IMG/VR virus record: IMGVR_UViG_3300035698_008270
Span: 1 to 50,027 of that record
Source of the DNA: a virus
Reading direction: 5' to 3' (one strand)
DNA: 50,027 nt
Shown: positions 1 through 10,213 of the stretch, piece by piece
Numbering within the stretch: position 1 is the first letter of the stretch
Layout: every line of letters begins with the position of its first letter
Position numbers and translations under genes: made by a program
Notes under the pieces: generated by a model
What the model was told of the DNA's origin: nothing
Databases searched by the model: none
The model's input: the letters and a program-made list of their open reading frames with translations, nothing else

Positions 1-2840
1 CAGCTCGCTGTCGTGTCGGAGCTGTCCAGGTACAGGTAGTAGGTGTCGTCCACCGCAGGGATGGACACGACGCCTGCCGGGAGCGTGAGGCGCTTCCCCT
101 CGAAGACGATGGTGTGCTCCGAGTAGGGGATGTCCACCGTGACCCCGAAGACTGCCGAGCTTGTATCTAGCTCGCCTCCCTCCAGGAGCCACGAAGAGAA
201 CAGGTCGTCCATCAAGGCCGTGTTCGTGTTGGCTACGGTATCTCGTGGCGTCACCGTGAGGGAGCCGTCGAGATTGTCAGTGACGCTCGCGTCGGTGAAT
301 CGCAGAGCAGACCCACGCTTAGCTTGCCCGTAGACGGTATCCTGCTGATAGTCTGCCCCCACGGTCCCGGTGCTGATGCCCGGAAGCTGGGAGTGCCTTC
401 TCAGCACCGCTACGAAGTCCCCATCATCCGGAAGGACAAAGGAGCTGCCGTCCGCCTCTCCGCCCCACACGTTGTGAAGGGTGGTGACACCTGCTGCCTC
501 GGACACACCGTAGTAGCCCCAGGTCGAAGCCCGGACCTCATCATCGGTGTAGATAGGCTCGCCGTGTGGCGTGAGCCCGCTCAGAATCTCGAAGAAGCCG
601 GTCTGTGGGAGAGAGGTCGCGATTTCCCCGTCAAGCTGCACGGTCTCCGCTGCCACCGTCGGGTCCGGGCACACCTGAGACAAGACAGTCTGAGGTGTGA
701 CGAGGTTGGCGAAAACCCGCTGCCCGTATACGTCCGCATCCTCCGACAGGAGTTCTCCGTCTTCTCCGCACGCACCCTCACCTAGCAGAATGGGAGCGCT
801 GTCCCCGACGACACGAGGGGTCGTCCCGAGCTGCCCCTCTTCCATCGAATAGGGCACGCAGGAAACGAAGATGACCAGCTCCCCACGAGGGTTCTGGGTG
901 GCGTGCGTGAAGACGCCTCCATCGGTCGGGTACAGGTCGGAGCCATACTCGACTTCCCCGGACAACCGGATGATTCCGTTGGCGTAGTCCACCTCGACCC
1001 ACTGGTTCTCGGATTGTACGTTGCCCGTGTCGAGCACTACTTCGTTCGAATCCACCGGGCGGCTGAAGTCCGGGATGATGTCCCCAGCTTCGCTCAGAGT
1101 GGCCGGGAACAAGACCGCCCGGAACCCCAAGTCAAAGAGGTTGCCGGGATTTGCATACCCTGTCGAAGAGGATTCCGTATCAAAGATGGCTCTGTCCGCC
1201 CTGTTCGCGTCGAGACCCGGATAGTTGGGGTACGCCTTCACGCTCCCCTTGACCCAGTTCGGGTCGATGAGGACGCTGAGGCGTGCCGAGTCCACCTTGG
1301 CGTAGTCAAAGTGGTCGCCCTCCCAAAGCGCCGAGACAGCCTCGTGAACGGACATCTTGAACTTGATGTGGTCCCCAACTGCCGGGGGAACCGTCTGGTC
1401 CAGCATGAAGGCTTCAGAAGGGTACCAGTAGGCCCGGCCCGTTGAGGGGTCGTATTCATCAATACGCCGGAGGACCCAAACGTCATCGGTGGTGTTCTCT
1501 AGGGCCTCGAACCACCCGGTCAAGGTGTCGAGGGAGGCTTGCCACGTCGCAGCCCCTAGGTTCGCCAGTTGGGCATCGCCTCGAACAGCCACTTCTGAGA
1601 TGCGAACGACCTCACCCGCAACCAAGGTTGTCGATTCGATATGCAGGGCCATGTGCCCGGAACCGAAGGACGTCGCCAGAAGAGCGAGGTTGGGGTCGCC
1701 GTTGTAACCGAGGCACTGACCCGTCGTGAAAGACTTGGGCTTTGGAACCGGAAGCACCGGGCCTCGGATATAGTCCCAAGGAGTTAGCGGGTTGCTCCCG
1801 TCGCACGTAATCGGGATGCCGTCCTCTTGGAAAGTCGCGCTGGTCCAATCGACGTAGGGATACTGGTTGTCCGACAGCAGCGCTCTCTCCGGGGATACAA
1901 TGGCGAAGGTGCTGGCCTTCGTCTTAGCCGTTGCGGAGTCCGCAATAGCGACACACCGGGCCGCTTTGGGCTCGATGAACATGACCGACCGGACGATGGG
2001 CAAGCCGATGAGAGAGACATCGAAGTGGTCCGTAATCCGCTTCCCTGGGTCGAGAACGAGGATGGGGTCCGCTGGGTCGATGTCGATGACCCGGAAGATT
2101 TCGTAGTACGAAGACACGGACTCCGCTTCGATAGCCACTCGGGTGGCGGTGTCGTTGATGAACCCATCACCCACGCCGCCCAGCCCAGCGATATTCCCGT
2201 CAAGTTCCCCGCTCTGGCCTGTCACGGAGAGGACCACGTACAGTCCTCCAGGGAAACGTGCCTCCCACGTCGCCGCCGAGAACCCGTAGCACTCCTCCAA
2301 AGTCTGTGCGAAAGCTCCTGGAGCGACGCCTGCGGTGAGGTTGAACGCTTCTACCGTGTCCAGCTCGATACGGTCCCCGGCAGGAGTCCCGCTGTTGTCC
2401 GTGACCACCCACTGCCAGTTGACCTGAGCGTTCTTCGCCGTCGGGCCGACCACCCCAAAAGAGATGGGGTGTCCGAGCAGAGAACCGCCCTTCGAGCCGA
2501 ATCGGTTGGTGCGGTGAGCGTAGGGAGCGAAGTTGACTTCTTGCATCCCCATGAGCCCGAGGAAGTTCGGGACAATCTGGATGGTGTTCGGGGAATCCGA
2601 AAGCTGAGCCTGCTGGTCATTCTGAACAACGATGTGGTCCTTGGCCCACGACCCTGCCCAGGACCCGACAAACCCCTGCGTCACGAGACCGGCTTGGACA
2701 ATCTTGCCTGCGGGAACCGCCGAGAGGCGGCCCATGTATTCCTGCCACGGTGCGCGCCCTGTCTGACTCTTGTTCGTCAGGCGGTCCGCTCCCAGGGAGG
2801 TATTCGGGTTTGTGCTCTGGGTATCGTCGTCGTAGGGCAT
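1..2840 (-). CDS. orf18, large fibre/adhesin-like virion protein, 3' end outside window
   Basis: The frame is open from ATG at 2840 to the left edge (946 codons) with no stop, so the C-terminus is missing. I checked every codon line by line. GGAG lies six bases before the ATG, and an in-frame TAG at 2873-2871 rules out a longer start. The N-terminus (MPYDDDTQS) is polar and is followed by beta-rich, Gly/Asp/Thr-rich sequence typical of tail fibres. Around residues 605-625 a hairpin motif (VEVDYANGIIRLSG) resembles ones in orf6 and orf14. A segment near residues 645-665 (NPRGELVIFVSCVPYSMEEG) is distinctive but I cannot assign it to a family. There is no signal peptide or membrane segment. It is the last gene of a run of large fibre-type genes. 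Role in host recognition or baseplate periphery is inferred from context, not from a recognised domain. Confidence 0.85.
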   Translation of the reverse strand, partial: MPYDDDTQSTNPNTSLGADRLTNKSQTGRAPWQEYMGRLSAVPAGKIVQAGLVTQGFVGSWAGSWAKDHIVVQNDQQAQLSDSPNTIQIVPNFLGLMGMQEVNFAPYAHRTNRFGSKGGSLLGHPISFGVVGPTAKNAQVNWQWVVTDNSGTPAGDRIELDTVEAFNLTAGVAPGAFAQTLEECYGFSAATWEARFPGGLYVVLSVTGQSGELDGNIAGLGGVGDGFINDTATRVAIEAESVSSYYEIFRVIDIDPADPILVLDPGKRITDHFDVSLIGLPIVRSVMFIEPKAARCVAIADSATAKTKASTFAIVSPERALLSDNQYPYVDWTSATFQEDGIPITCDGSNPLTPWDYIRGPVLPVPKPKSFTTGQCLGYNGDPNLALLATSFGSGHMALHIESTTLVAGEVVRISEVAVRGDAQLANLGAATWQASLDTLTGWFEALENTTDDVWVLRRIDEYDPSTGRAYWYPSEAFMLDQTVPPAVGDHIKFKMSVHEAVSALWEGDHFDYAKVDSARLSVLIDPNWVKGSVKAYPNYPGLDANRADRAIFDTESSSTGYANPGNLFDLGFRAVLFPATLSEAGDIIPDFSRPVDSNEVVLDTGNVQSENQWVEVDYANGIIRLSGEVEYGSDLYPTDGGVFTHATQNPRGELVIFVSCVPYSMEEGQLGTTPRVVGDSAPILLGEGACGEDGELLSEDADVYGQRVFANLVTPQTVLSQVCPDPTVAAETVQLDGEIATSLPQTGFFEILSGLTPHGEPIYTDDEVRASTWGYYGVSEAAGVTTLHNVWGGEADGSSFVLPDDGDFVAVLRRHSQLPGISTGTVGADYQQDTVYGQAKRGSALRFTDASVTDNLDGSLTVTPRDTVANTNTALMDDLFSSWLLEGGELDTSSAVFGVTVDIPYSEHTIVFEGKRLTLPAGVVSIPAVDDTYYLYLDSSDTTAS

Positions 2841-2889
2841 ATTTAACTCCGGCTGCCTATTCCAGCAGAACTATAGCCAGACCACCGGC
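2841..2889 (-). promoter_or_regulatory. 49-bp gap with CTATAG motif, possible late promoter
   Basis: This is one of only five gaps longer than 45 bases. On the coding strand it carries GGCTATAG at 2878-2871, about 30 bases before the orf18 ATG, followed by the ribosome site GGAG. Similar CTAT motifs occur in three of the other four longer gaps. The orf17 stop codon sits in the loop of a tiny CGGC/GCCG hairpin, too small to call a terminator. A promoter role is an inference from motif recurrence only. Confidence 0.3.
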
Positions 2890-5800
2890 TCAGCCGTCGC
2901 TAGGCGTGGGTATTGAAGCCAGCTCGGACTCCCGAATGACCCGAATGCCCGTAATCCCGCGAACCTCTGTGGTGCTGATGCCTGCTCCGGTCACTCCGGA
3001 CCACCCTGCCCCTACGGACCCATCATCGTACTGATGGTTCATGTCGAATTTTCCCGAGAGGGTTGTGGCCGGGTCGAGCATGACTACCTTCACCAGCAGC
3101 GGCACCGTCTGATTCGTGTTCTTCTGGAACGTCGCATAGGGACCAATGTTCAGCCGCACCTGACAGAAACGTATCCCTGACTCCTGGTCCGTGCTGTCGA
3201 AGGTGTACTCGCCCGCCACCCGGCATCCGGCACCGTCCCGCGCCGGGTCTTGCTTGCTGGGGCCTGCGCCATCGGCGCGTCCCAAGTCCAACCACGTCGT
3301 CAAGCCCGGAACCTTGACCAGGATGGCAAGGCCGTTGGAGACATGACCCGGACCCGGAGCCAGATAAGCGAAATCACTGAGGGTCAGGCCGTCGATACGC
3401 AGAGTCGCGAGGGAGCTTCCCTCGATGTTCCACTGCTGCTCCCCGCTACCCCCATTGATGTTCGACACGTCGAAGCACCGGATGTACTCCCTCGTCCCCG
3501 CGCAGCTCGAATAGTCCGGCTGCGTGACCGCTCCGCCCGGAAGGAACCCAGTGGAGTAGTCGGTCTTCGGATACTGAAGGACGCCCGCCGACGGGAAGGG
3601 GGCCGTGACCCAGTCCGAGACAGGGGGGTTACGGTCCGGGAGCCCTGCTACCTGAAGCTCCGTGGGGAAGGTGTTCAAGGCGTCGTCATCGCTGTAGTCA
3701 GCAGTCTGGAGCCAAGAAGCTAGCTGCCATGCCGCGACAACCGTGTGCCCCATGCGTACCGGCACGTCGATGAACCCTGTCGCCCAGCCTTGCATACCTG
3801 GACCAATGAGCTGCGTGTCTCCTGTCACCCCACCGAAGTCCGTCTTGATTCGGTAGACCTCGTCGAGAAACCGCTCCTGGATATCCTTGTCCGACGTTGC
3901 CAGCGAAGCATAGGCCGGGCCGGGAACCGCAGGCTGGAAGTTACCGAAAATGCCGAAGCCTGAGCCCGCGCTGACATGGAACTGAGTCGAGTGGAACAGG
4001 ACCGCATCCCCACTAGCCAGCTCCAGAGGCTTGCCTGAGCCGTCCGGAAGGGCGTAGGCAGGCTGGGCCGTGTAAATCGGGTCGGAAGCCGTGAGAGGCC
4101 GCCTGACGAACGCTCTGGGGCGTGCGTTCGTAGAGAAGGACGGCAAACCGTAATCGCCCTGAGGGGTGATGGTCTGCCCACCTGCGAGCCCTATGGCGAG
4201 GCTGTCGGCAAAGACCGGTCCGACGGCTTCCGTGAAAGCCCCCAAGTAGGTGAAGGGAAACTCGATTCTACGAAGCCGGATGCAGTCAGTATCCGTCACT
4301 CCCACGGACACGTCAGGGAGGGAGCTGTAAACGAACTGCCCCACAGAAAGGAACGCCGGGTTCGGGCTACTCAGGAGAGCCGGGTTGGCGTCTGCGGTCA
4401 AGGCCGCATCATCCGTTCGGTACACGCTGTCCCACGGATGATTGGCCCCGTTGATGGTGGCGTCCAAGCTGTCGATGACGAAGTTGGGCGTTGCCAGGAC
4501 AATTTCGAGCGGATTGTAGTAGGAGACCCCGGAGCACCGCATCTGAGTGACGCCGTTGTCGGTGAAGTCCCATGCGTAGGTGTCGAAGTCGATGTCGTCT
4601 TCGTCATCCTCGTCCGCCACGTAGACCGAGGTCTTGTTCAGGTACGTGCTCAGGCTGGCGTGCCCGTATTCCGGAGCGGGACCTCGTGGAGAGGTTTCCG
4701 CATCGGTGTCCTCGTTGACGATGTTCTTGTAGTCCTCGATACCATCCTGCGGGTAGGCCCCGTACAGCTCGTAACCGTCTGCCACGTCCCCCGGCATGAT
4801 GCCGTCCCGCACGAACTTCTCGAAGTCATTTTCTGACTTGAAGTGCAGGAACCAGAAGGACCCCTTGGTCCCCGTAGTGTCCGAGTCCTTGACGTAGAAG
4901 GAGTGGCGGTATTTGGCGAGCTGCCAATTCCAGGCGTCCCGCATAAAGGGCGTGTCGAAATCAGTGCTGAAGCCCGAGGAGTCGGTCTCGTCGAGAGAAG
5001 CTCCCCAAGTAAAGGCCCCTGCCGAAAGGAGCTTGTAGGTGGGGCCTGCGGTTTCCCACTCGTATACGAGGTCGCTGTTCAGGTCGAAGGGAGACTCCAG
5101 GTTGAAGTACCGCGCCGTCTCTCGGGTGTCGAGAGGGTCCACGCCCCGAGGAGTGAACCGAATACCCGAAGTTTCATTGTACGAACCTGCCACAGGCAGA
5201 CGGTACGAGAAGAAGTTGCTCTCCTCGATAAAGGTCATGCCAATGGCGTAGTGGCTGTCCACCGTGCTCGTGTGAATCGCGTAGCCCTCGTAAGCGTCGT
5301 GTGTTGCACCCAGAATCGGGATACCGTAGGGGAGCACCGGGGCTTCGCCACAGAGGACCGCCGCCACGGTCCCCAATCGCACCTGCCCTGGAGCCTGCAC
5401 ATCCGAGTTAGGCGCACGGGCTGCCCCAACCGTCCCATCTCCGTTGTAATCGTTCCACGGGGCCGGGAGCTGTGCCGGGTCGATGGTCGAAATGCCGGTG
5501 TGAATCTCGTTCAGAGTGTACTGGCCCGACGCTTGCCCTGGGTAGGCCATCGGGTCGTAGTTCCCGCTTGCATCCGTCCCCACCGCAAAGATACCCCCGG
5601 CGTCTCCATCACAGGACACGGGAGCCCCGATAGACTCGTCCCAACGAAGGCAGTCACCGCCTGTGAGCCCCTGGCCCATCAGAAGAGCGGCTACTACACG
5701 GTCGAGCAGGTCTTGTGCGAGGAAGTCAGTCACTTCGCCGCCATGCGGCCAGTGGATGAGCGCAAGCACTCCCCTGTCTGCCGGGAAGATGTTGCCTGTG

Positions 5801-6588
5801 AGACAGGCTTGGAAATGCTCGTAGGCCGCCACGCTGCCCGCCAGTCGCGGCAAGATGCACGTCGTCCGGCGCACTGACCCGTCAGTGTCCGTGAACGCTC
5901 CTGCATGGGCCTGCCCGGAACCACCGCCGAGGACAGAATCGAAGTTCCAGACCATGAGGTCCTGGCACGTCTCCGCTAGCTCTCCGCCTCGGAAGTCATC
6001 GTATGCGGCTGGCACGGACTCACCACTCACAAAGCTAGCCGCCAAGTCGTTGTAGCTAGGGGCTTTCCGCCAGACTCCGTTGTTGTCCAACGTAGGGGCG
6101 GGTGCCGTGAAATAGTAGGGGTACACGAGGTCCGGAGCGTTCATCGCTGGCGGATACACGTAGGGGTCGGTGTCCGCGATAAACGCCCCCTCCGTGGTTT
6201 TGAAGAGGTTGTCGTCTCGAAGACCAAGAGCGCCCCAGCTCGGGATGCAGGTCCAGAAGCGGTCCGTCCTCACCACCCCCGCCATCGTCGGCATGGAAAG
6301 GACGTTCGCCGTCAAAGCATCCAGAGACATCTGGACGTTTCGGGAGCCCAAGAGCAAGTCCGGGTACGGCGAAGTGCTGATAGCGGCTGCCGGGTGTGCC
6401 CCTGCCGGGTCGTGGACATGAGCTTCCAGCGGAGAGGACCCATCACCTGCGGGCAACGGTCCGTCGTATTCGCTGTCCCCGATGGCCGGACCGACAGAAG
6501 GAACACCACTGAGAGAGTACAGGCTCTCGTCAGGAGCCGTCCGGCCTGAACCAATTCTAATTGTGCCGGGGTCTACCTTACGCGGCAT
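2890..6588 (-). CDS. orf17, 1,232-aa tail-fibre/baseplate-periphery protein
   Basis: The start chosen is ATG at 6588 (MPRKVDPGTI), because GAGGAG lies six bases upstream and the orf16 stop is only ten bases away. An upstream in-frame extension would overlap orf16 and reads unlike protein. Residues 59-92 contain the motif DPAGAHPAAAIS followed by NVQMSLDAL. That H-x-A-x-AI ... VQ-x-xLxxL pattern is common in phage tail-fibre proteins. Around residue 380 there is a DxNxDG loop (DYNGDGTVG) resembling dockerin/EF-hand calcium sites. Near residues 656-668 there is an acidic run (ADEDDEDDIDFD). The C-terminal 200 residues are beta-rich. There is no enzyme motif I recognise. It is probably an attached fibre or adhesin; the exact position in the virion is unknown. 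Confidence 0.85.
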   Translation of the reverse strand: MPRKVDPGTIRIGSGRTAPDESLYSLSGVPSVGPAIGDSEYDGPLPAGDGSSPLEAHVHDPAGAHPAAAISTSPYPDLLLGSRNVQMSLDALTANVLSMPTMAGVVRTDRFWTCIPSWGALGLRDDNLFKTTEGAFIADTDPYVYPPAMNAPDLVYPYYFTAPAPTLDNNGVWRKAPSYNDLAASFVSGESVPAAYDDFRGGELAETCQDLMVWNFDSVLGGGSGQAHAGAFTDTDGSVRRTTCILPRLAGSVAAYEHFQACLTGNIFPADRGVLALIHWPHGGEVTDFLAQDLLDRVVAALLMGQGLTGGDCLRWDESIGAPVSCDGDAGGIFAVGTDASGNYDPMAYPGQASGQYTLNEIHTGISTIDPAQLPAPWNDYNGDGTVGAARAPNSDVQAPGQVRLGTVAAVLCGEAPVLPYGIPILGATHDAYEGYAIHTSTVDSHYAIGMTFIEESNFFSYRLPVAGSYNETSGIRFTPRGVDPLDTRETARYFNLESPFDLNSDLVYEWETAGPTYKLLSAGAFTWGASLDETDSSGFSTDFDTPFMRDAWNWQLAKYRHSFYVKDSDTTGTKGSFWFLHFKSENDFEKFVRDGIMPGDVADGYELYGAYPQDGIEDYKNIVNEDTDAETSPRGPAPEYGHASLSTYLNKTSVYVADEDDEDDIDFDTYAWDFTDNGVTQMRCSGVSYYNPLEIVLATPNFVIDSLDATINGANHPWDSVYRTDDAALTADANPALLSSPNPAFLSVGQFVYSSLPDVSVGVTDTDCIRLRRIEFPFTYLGAFTEAVGPVFADSLAIGLAGGQTITPQGDYGLPSFSTNARPRAFVRRPLTASDPIYTAQPAYALPDGSGKPLELASGDAVLFHSTQFHVSAGSGFGIFGNFQPAVPGPAYASLATSDKDIQERFLDEVYRIKTDFGGVTGDTQLIGPGMQGWATGFIDVPVRMGHTVVAAWQLASWLQTADYSDDDALNTFPTELQVAGLPDRNPPVSDWVTAPFPSAGVLQYPKTDYSTGFLPGGAVTQPDYSSCAGTREYIRCFDVSNINGGSGEQQWNIEGSSLATLRIDGLTLSDFAYLAPGPGHVSNGLAILVKVPGLTTWLDLGRADGAGPSKQDPARDGAGCRVAGEYTFDSTDQESGIRFCQVRLNIGPYATFQKNTNQTVPLLVKVVMLDPATTLSGKFDMNHQYDDGSVGAGWSGVTGAGISTTEVRGITGIRVIRESELASIPTPSDG

Positions 6589-6598
6589 CTTCGTCTCC

Positions 6599-9500
6599 TC
6601 AGCTACAGACCTTATCGCCCACGACCACCAGCAGGTTACGGGTGCGGTACACCCCGACCGCTGTGCGGTTGACGTTGTCGGTGAGCCGCACGGTGTTCTC
6701 GTCGTCCAGCTCGGCATGGCGGCTCAGCACCACCAAAAGCAGTTCGTTCTTGCGGAACAGGAGTCCGCCGTCCACACCGGGGATGTCTTCGACAGCACGG
6801 GCGAGCATCGGGAAGAAGACCTTGTGCCGCACGGCCCCATAGTAGGGCTGGGACATCACCGTGGGCCGGTAAGCGTCATCGGCCACGAAGGGGTAGTAGG
6901 CCCGGAACTCTGCGTCCTTGCGAGGCTTCTGCGCATTGGTGGGGCCGCCGATTTCGAGAACATCCTGGCCGTCCGCCTGCACGAAGGGGTGCAAAGCGAG
7001 CAAGCCCGTCGAAGCGTTGAAGTCGTCGATGGTGATGTCGGCAGTCGCGCAGTAGTACCACTCCTGCGTCGTGCCCGCGACTTGGTCTGCCACGACCAAC
7101 GGGGACCCATCGTTGATGGCGATGGGGTCCAGCGGAGCGGAGTAGGGATACGGCAAGTCCACCGAGCCCATGCCCACTTGTCCCGTCCAGAGGTTCATGC
7201 CCGTGAACAACGGCTCGACAGACAAAGAGGTGGGGAGCACCCCGTCATCCGTGGTCCCAATGGCGCCCTCTTTGACACCTGCCGTCTGCGGCACATTGGA
7301 ACGGAAGTAGACCGAGAGCTGGTATCCGTCCGCACCGTAGTTCGGAATGGGGTCTTGAGCGAAATAGTCCACCTTGGTCAAGCACTGTGCGGCGGAGAGA
7401 TTCTGGGACAAGGCCAGAAGCCGGGAGCTGCTCCCGTATTCCGTCGTCGCGGTGTCCACTGTCCGTGCTACCGCTGCTACAGCGTCCTCAACCACAGGGA
7501 TGGCAGCGCCGCCATACAGGCGTCGTGGCGTGTAGATGGTTCGGTTCGTGGCACTGACGAGGTAGTCCTGGACAGGCACTCCAGGCTGCTTGTCCCCGAT
7601 AGCGTGCCCCAACGTGTTGTTCGGGACGTACTCCAGCATGGTCTCGCGGAATCCTTCACGGAACTCAGGCGCGAGCAAGTCTTCGAAGTCGTTGGGCCTC
7701 TGAGCAGGCGAGTTCTCTACCACTGCTCCAGGACCAGCCGGGCCGGAGCCGTCATAGACCACGGCATCCGGCGTGACCGGATGGTCAGGGGTGTCGGTCA
7801 GCCCGTTGTCCCCGCAAGGATAGGTCAGCTCGACTTCAATGAAGATGCGGCGGGTAGAGCCCACAAGGGGGCCAGCAGCGTTCCCGACCATCTGGTGGTC
7901 GGCGTTCCCCGAGTCACCGCCGTTGACCACGCGGTCGTTGTAGTCCAACTCGACGTAAAGATGTGTCGTCCCGAGCCCCTCGATGAGGGTGGGCTCCACA
8001 TTCTGCGCGACCGGAGTCGTGTAGTGCCCGTCGTCATGCCAGATGCTCAGCACGTCCGAGATGACCGTGCCGGGAGGGCAGAAGCGGGTGAAGTTCGGGT
8101 CCGGAAGGCCGATGCCCGAGGTGCCCCCGCCGTCCAAACCCTGGAAGATGGTTCCCAGGGTGGTCACATCGAAGTTGTCGAGGTCGAGGTGCAACGCATC
8201 CTCGTGGTACCAAACGTTGCTTGAACCCAGCGGGTTCTTGTCCACGTACTTGCCGGGGTTGATGGTTCCGGCCCCATGAGCTGGTGCTGTCTCTCTGTCG
8301 CCGGGATAGAAGGCGATGACGACGCGCTCTACGACACCTTGCGAGCCGAAGCGACGACACACATGGTCGAAGTTACGGATGAACTCGCCACGCTCCGTGT
8401 CTCCCGAGATGGGCGGAGAGCCGTCAGCACCGCGACCAATCTCGTTGCACACGAGGTAGCGAGTGGACACGTCGCCCGAGTCACCGCCCATCGTCTGCTT
8501 CGAAGCGATGTCCACCTGCCACGTTCGCAGGCTACCGTCGAGAAGCGACTGCATCTGGTACTGGAGCTGCCCCGCGAGGTCTTGACCAGGGAAGCTGATG
8601 TGTCGCCGGAGGTCCAGCAGGCTGTTCTGGGTGATGATGTCCGAGAACTCGCCGTCTGGGCGGTCCGAAAGACCTGCTGGGATGGCTCCCATTGGCCCCG
8701 CGTAGCCCGAGTGCTGGTAGCGAGGAGCACCGTTGGCGTTTGCTCGCGGGTCCCAGCCCTTGAAGGCCGCCGCACTGGTGGACACATCGTTGTGCCGGAA
8801 CACGAAGGCCAGCGGGATGGCGTAGACGTAACCGTCCAGCGTCCCGAGGTCGAGCGTTGCTTGCTCGGAGCCGTCTCCAGCAATCCACAGGCCGGTGTCT
8901 TCCACACCATAGGCTGCGGCGTCCGAGTTGCCCCACGTCGAAACCTTGTCCGCAGGGACCAAGGGGTAGAAGCGACCACCACCGACGTTGGTCGGGGAAG
9001 CTACGTTGCTTCGTGCGCCCTGGGAGAAGACCGCAGGAGAGTCCGGAGGACCTAGGATGAGGTTTGAGAAGCCGTCCGGGTGTTTCTTGTAGTTGATGGC
9101 TTCAGAAGTGCCCGTGTTTCGAATGCGGTACTGGACCTGGACCCGCTGCGTGGACTCCGTGTTGACCACCGGGTCCATGATGTCGTCCAGGAGGGCCACC
9201 ACGTCTGGGGAGAGCACGTTCCCGTGCCGGTAAAGCGATGTCTGGGTGGGCTTGTTGGGCCGGTCTTCTCCGCCTGTCAGGGTTGCCCCGGACACCGCTA
9301 GAGAACCGACCACCGCCGTCACCACACTGAGGGGCAGCAAGTTGCCCGCCACACCAGGGAGCACCGCTTCGATGGTCACGGTGTCGGAGTTGTAGTGAGC
9401 CGCGACGACCGTGTGGTAGGAATTGGCCACGTCATTGAGGGCGTCCGAGATGTTGATGGCTGTTGAATCTGCGTTCGCCCCGATGGTGAACTGGTCCACG

Positions 9501-10213
9501 CCTGCGGGACCTGCAATCGCTGTCAACGGGAGCCCATTGATGCTGAGGATGTCGCCTGCCGTGAGGTCTGTGTTCGAAGCCACCTGGACTGCACCGCTGG
9601 CCTTGACGCTGGGAGCCACAAGCGTGACCCAGACTTCAAGGAACAGGAAGTCTGTGCGCTTGAGAGACGCTTCCGAGCCATCGTAGATGCGGGGCGTGTC
9701 GAGCGTGACGAGGTTATAGCCTTCGGTGCGGGTGTTCGTGTACTCGACGACAACCGGGTGTCCTGCGACCATCGCTTCGAGGCGCGGAAGCAGCACGGCG
9801 TCGATGATGGTACGGTCGGCCAAGATGTGGGACTCCCCACCAACCGAACCTGGGCCAAGCGACCCGATAGAAGTCCCAACTGAGTCCCCGACCGACCCGC
9901 TATCGTCGCTGTCATCGACAACTCCTGCGGGTGCCAGCTCCAACGTGTAGTCGCAGTAGCAGTCGTAGCGACTCTGCCCTCGAAGCCAGCCTGAAGGAGC
10001 CTGCCAGCGACGCAGGAGGTAGTTCTCCCAGAACGCTGCGTCCTGACCGAGCTGCATCTCCGAGTCGAGAACCGGCTTGCCCGACTGCCAGATGACATCG
10101 GTAAAGGCCCGGTCCCCAGTCTTGAGGTTTCGGGACACGGTGTTCGGGGTTTCGGCAGTGCTCCCCGAGGTGCCGAGCCCGTCGTAATTCTTGTCGCGGT
10201 CCTTTACAGCCAT
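6599..10213 (-). CDS. orf16, 1,204-aa virion protein with GD-x-ING insertion domain
   Basis: ATG at 10213 follows GAGGG by six bases. Residues 30-60 carry TDVIWQSGKPVLDSEMQLGQD, matching a K-P-x-L-D-x-E pattern I associate with phage tail and baseplate proteins. A low-complexity Gly/Ser/Val linker (near residues 105-125, including GSLGPGSVGG) leads into the main body. Residues about 206-317 form a separate small domain with the order AGDILSING, QFTIGANADS, GVAGN, SGATLTGG. This is the kind of beta domain that recurs as an insertion in phage sheath and baseplate proteins. The rest is beta-rich and unassigned. It ends in KVCS. Its stop is ten bases before orf17, which suggests coupled translation. 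The virion role is well supported by context; the specific role is not known. Confidence 0.85.
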   Translation of the reverse strand: MAVKDRDKNYDGLGTSGSTAETPNTVSRNLKTGDRAFTDVIWQSGKPVLDSEMQLGQDAAFWENYLLRRWQAPSGWLRGQSRYDCYCDYTLELAPAGVVDDSDDSGSVGDSVGTSIGSLGPGSVGGESHILADRTIIDAVLLPRLEAMVAGHPVVVEYTNTRTEGYNLVTLDTPRIYDGSEASLKRTDFLFLEVWVTLVAPSVKASGAVQVASNTDLTAGDILSINGLPLTAIAGPAGVDQFTIGANADSTAINISDALNDVANSYHTVVAAHYNSDTVTIEAVLPGVAGNLLPLSVVTAVVGSLAVSGATLTGGEDRPNKPTQTSLYRHGNVLSPDVVALLDDIMDPVVNTESTQRVQVQYRIRNTGTSEAINYKKHPDGFSNLILGPPDSPAVFSQGARSNVASPTNVGGGRFYPLVPADKVSTWGNSDAAAYGVEDTGLWIAGDGSEQATLDLGTLDGYVYAIPLAFVFRHNDVSTSAAAFKGWDPRANANGAPRYQHSGYAGPMGAIPAGLSDRPDGEFSDIITQNSLLDLRRHISFPGQDLAGQLQYQMQSLLDGSLRTWQVDIASKQTMGGDSGDVSTRYLVCNEIGRGADGSPPISGDTERGEFIRNFDHVCRRFGSQGVVERVVIAFYPGDRETAPAHGAGTINPGKYVDKNPLGSSNVWYHEDALHLDLDNFDVTTLGTIFQGLDGGGTSGIGLPDPNFTRFCPPGTVISDVLSIWHDDGHYTTPVAQNVEPTLIEGLGTTHLYVELDYNDRVVNGGDSGNADHQMVGNAAGPLVGSTRRIFIEVELTYPCGDNGLTDTPDHPVTPDAVVYDGSGPAGPGAVVENSPAQRPNDFEDLLAPEFREGFRETMLEYVPNNTLGHAIGDKQPGVPVQDYLVSATNRTIYTPRRLYGGAAIPVVEDAVAAVARTVDTATTEYGSSSRLLALSQNLSAAQCLTKVDYFAQDPIPNYGADGYQLSVYFRSNVPQTAGVKEGAIGTTDDGVLPTSLSVEPLFTGMNLWTGQVGMGSVDLPYPYSAPLDPIAINDGSPLVVADQVAGTTQEWYYCATADITIDDFNASTGLLALHPFVQADGQDVLEIGGPTNAQKPRKDAEFRAYYPFVADDAYRPTVMSQPYYGAVRHKVFFPMLARAVEDIPGVDGGLLFRKNELLLVVLSRHAELDDENTVRLTDNVNRTAVGVYRTRNLLVVVGDKVCS

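Noticed and set aside
6482-8224. A 580-codon plus-strand frame opposite orf16
   Set aside because: It spans the orf16/orf17 junction and lacks a convincing domain; it is a shadow.
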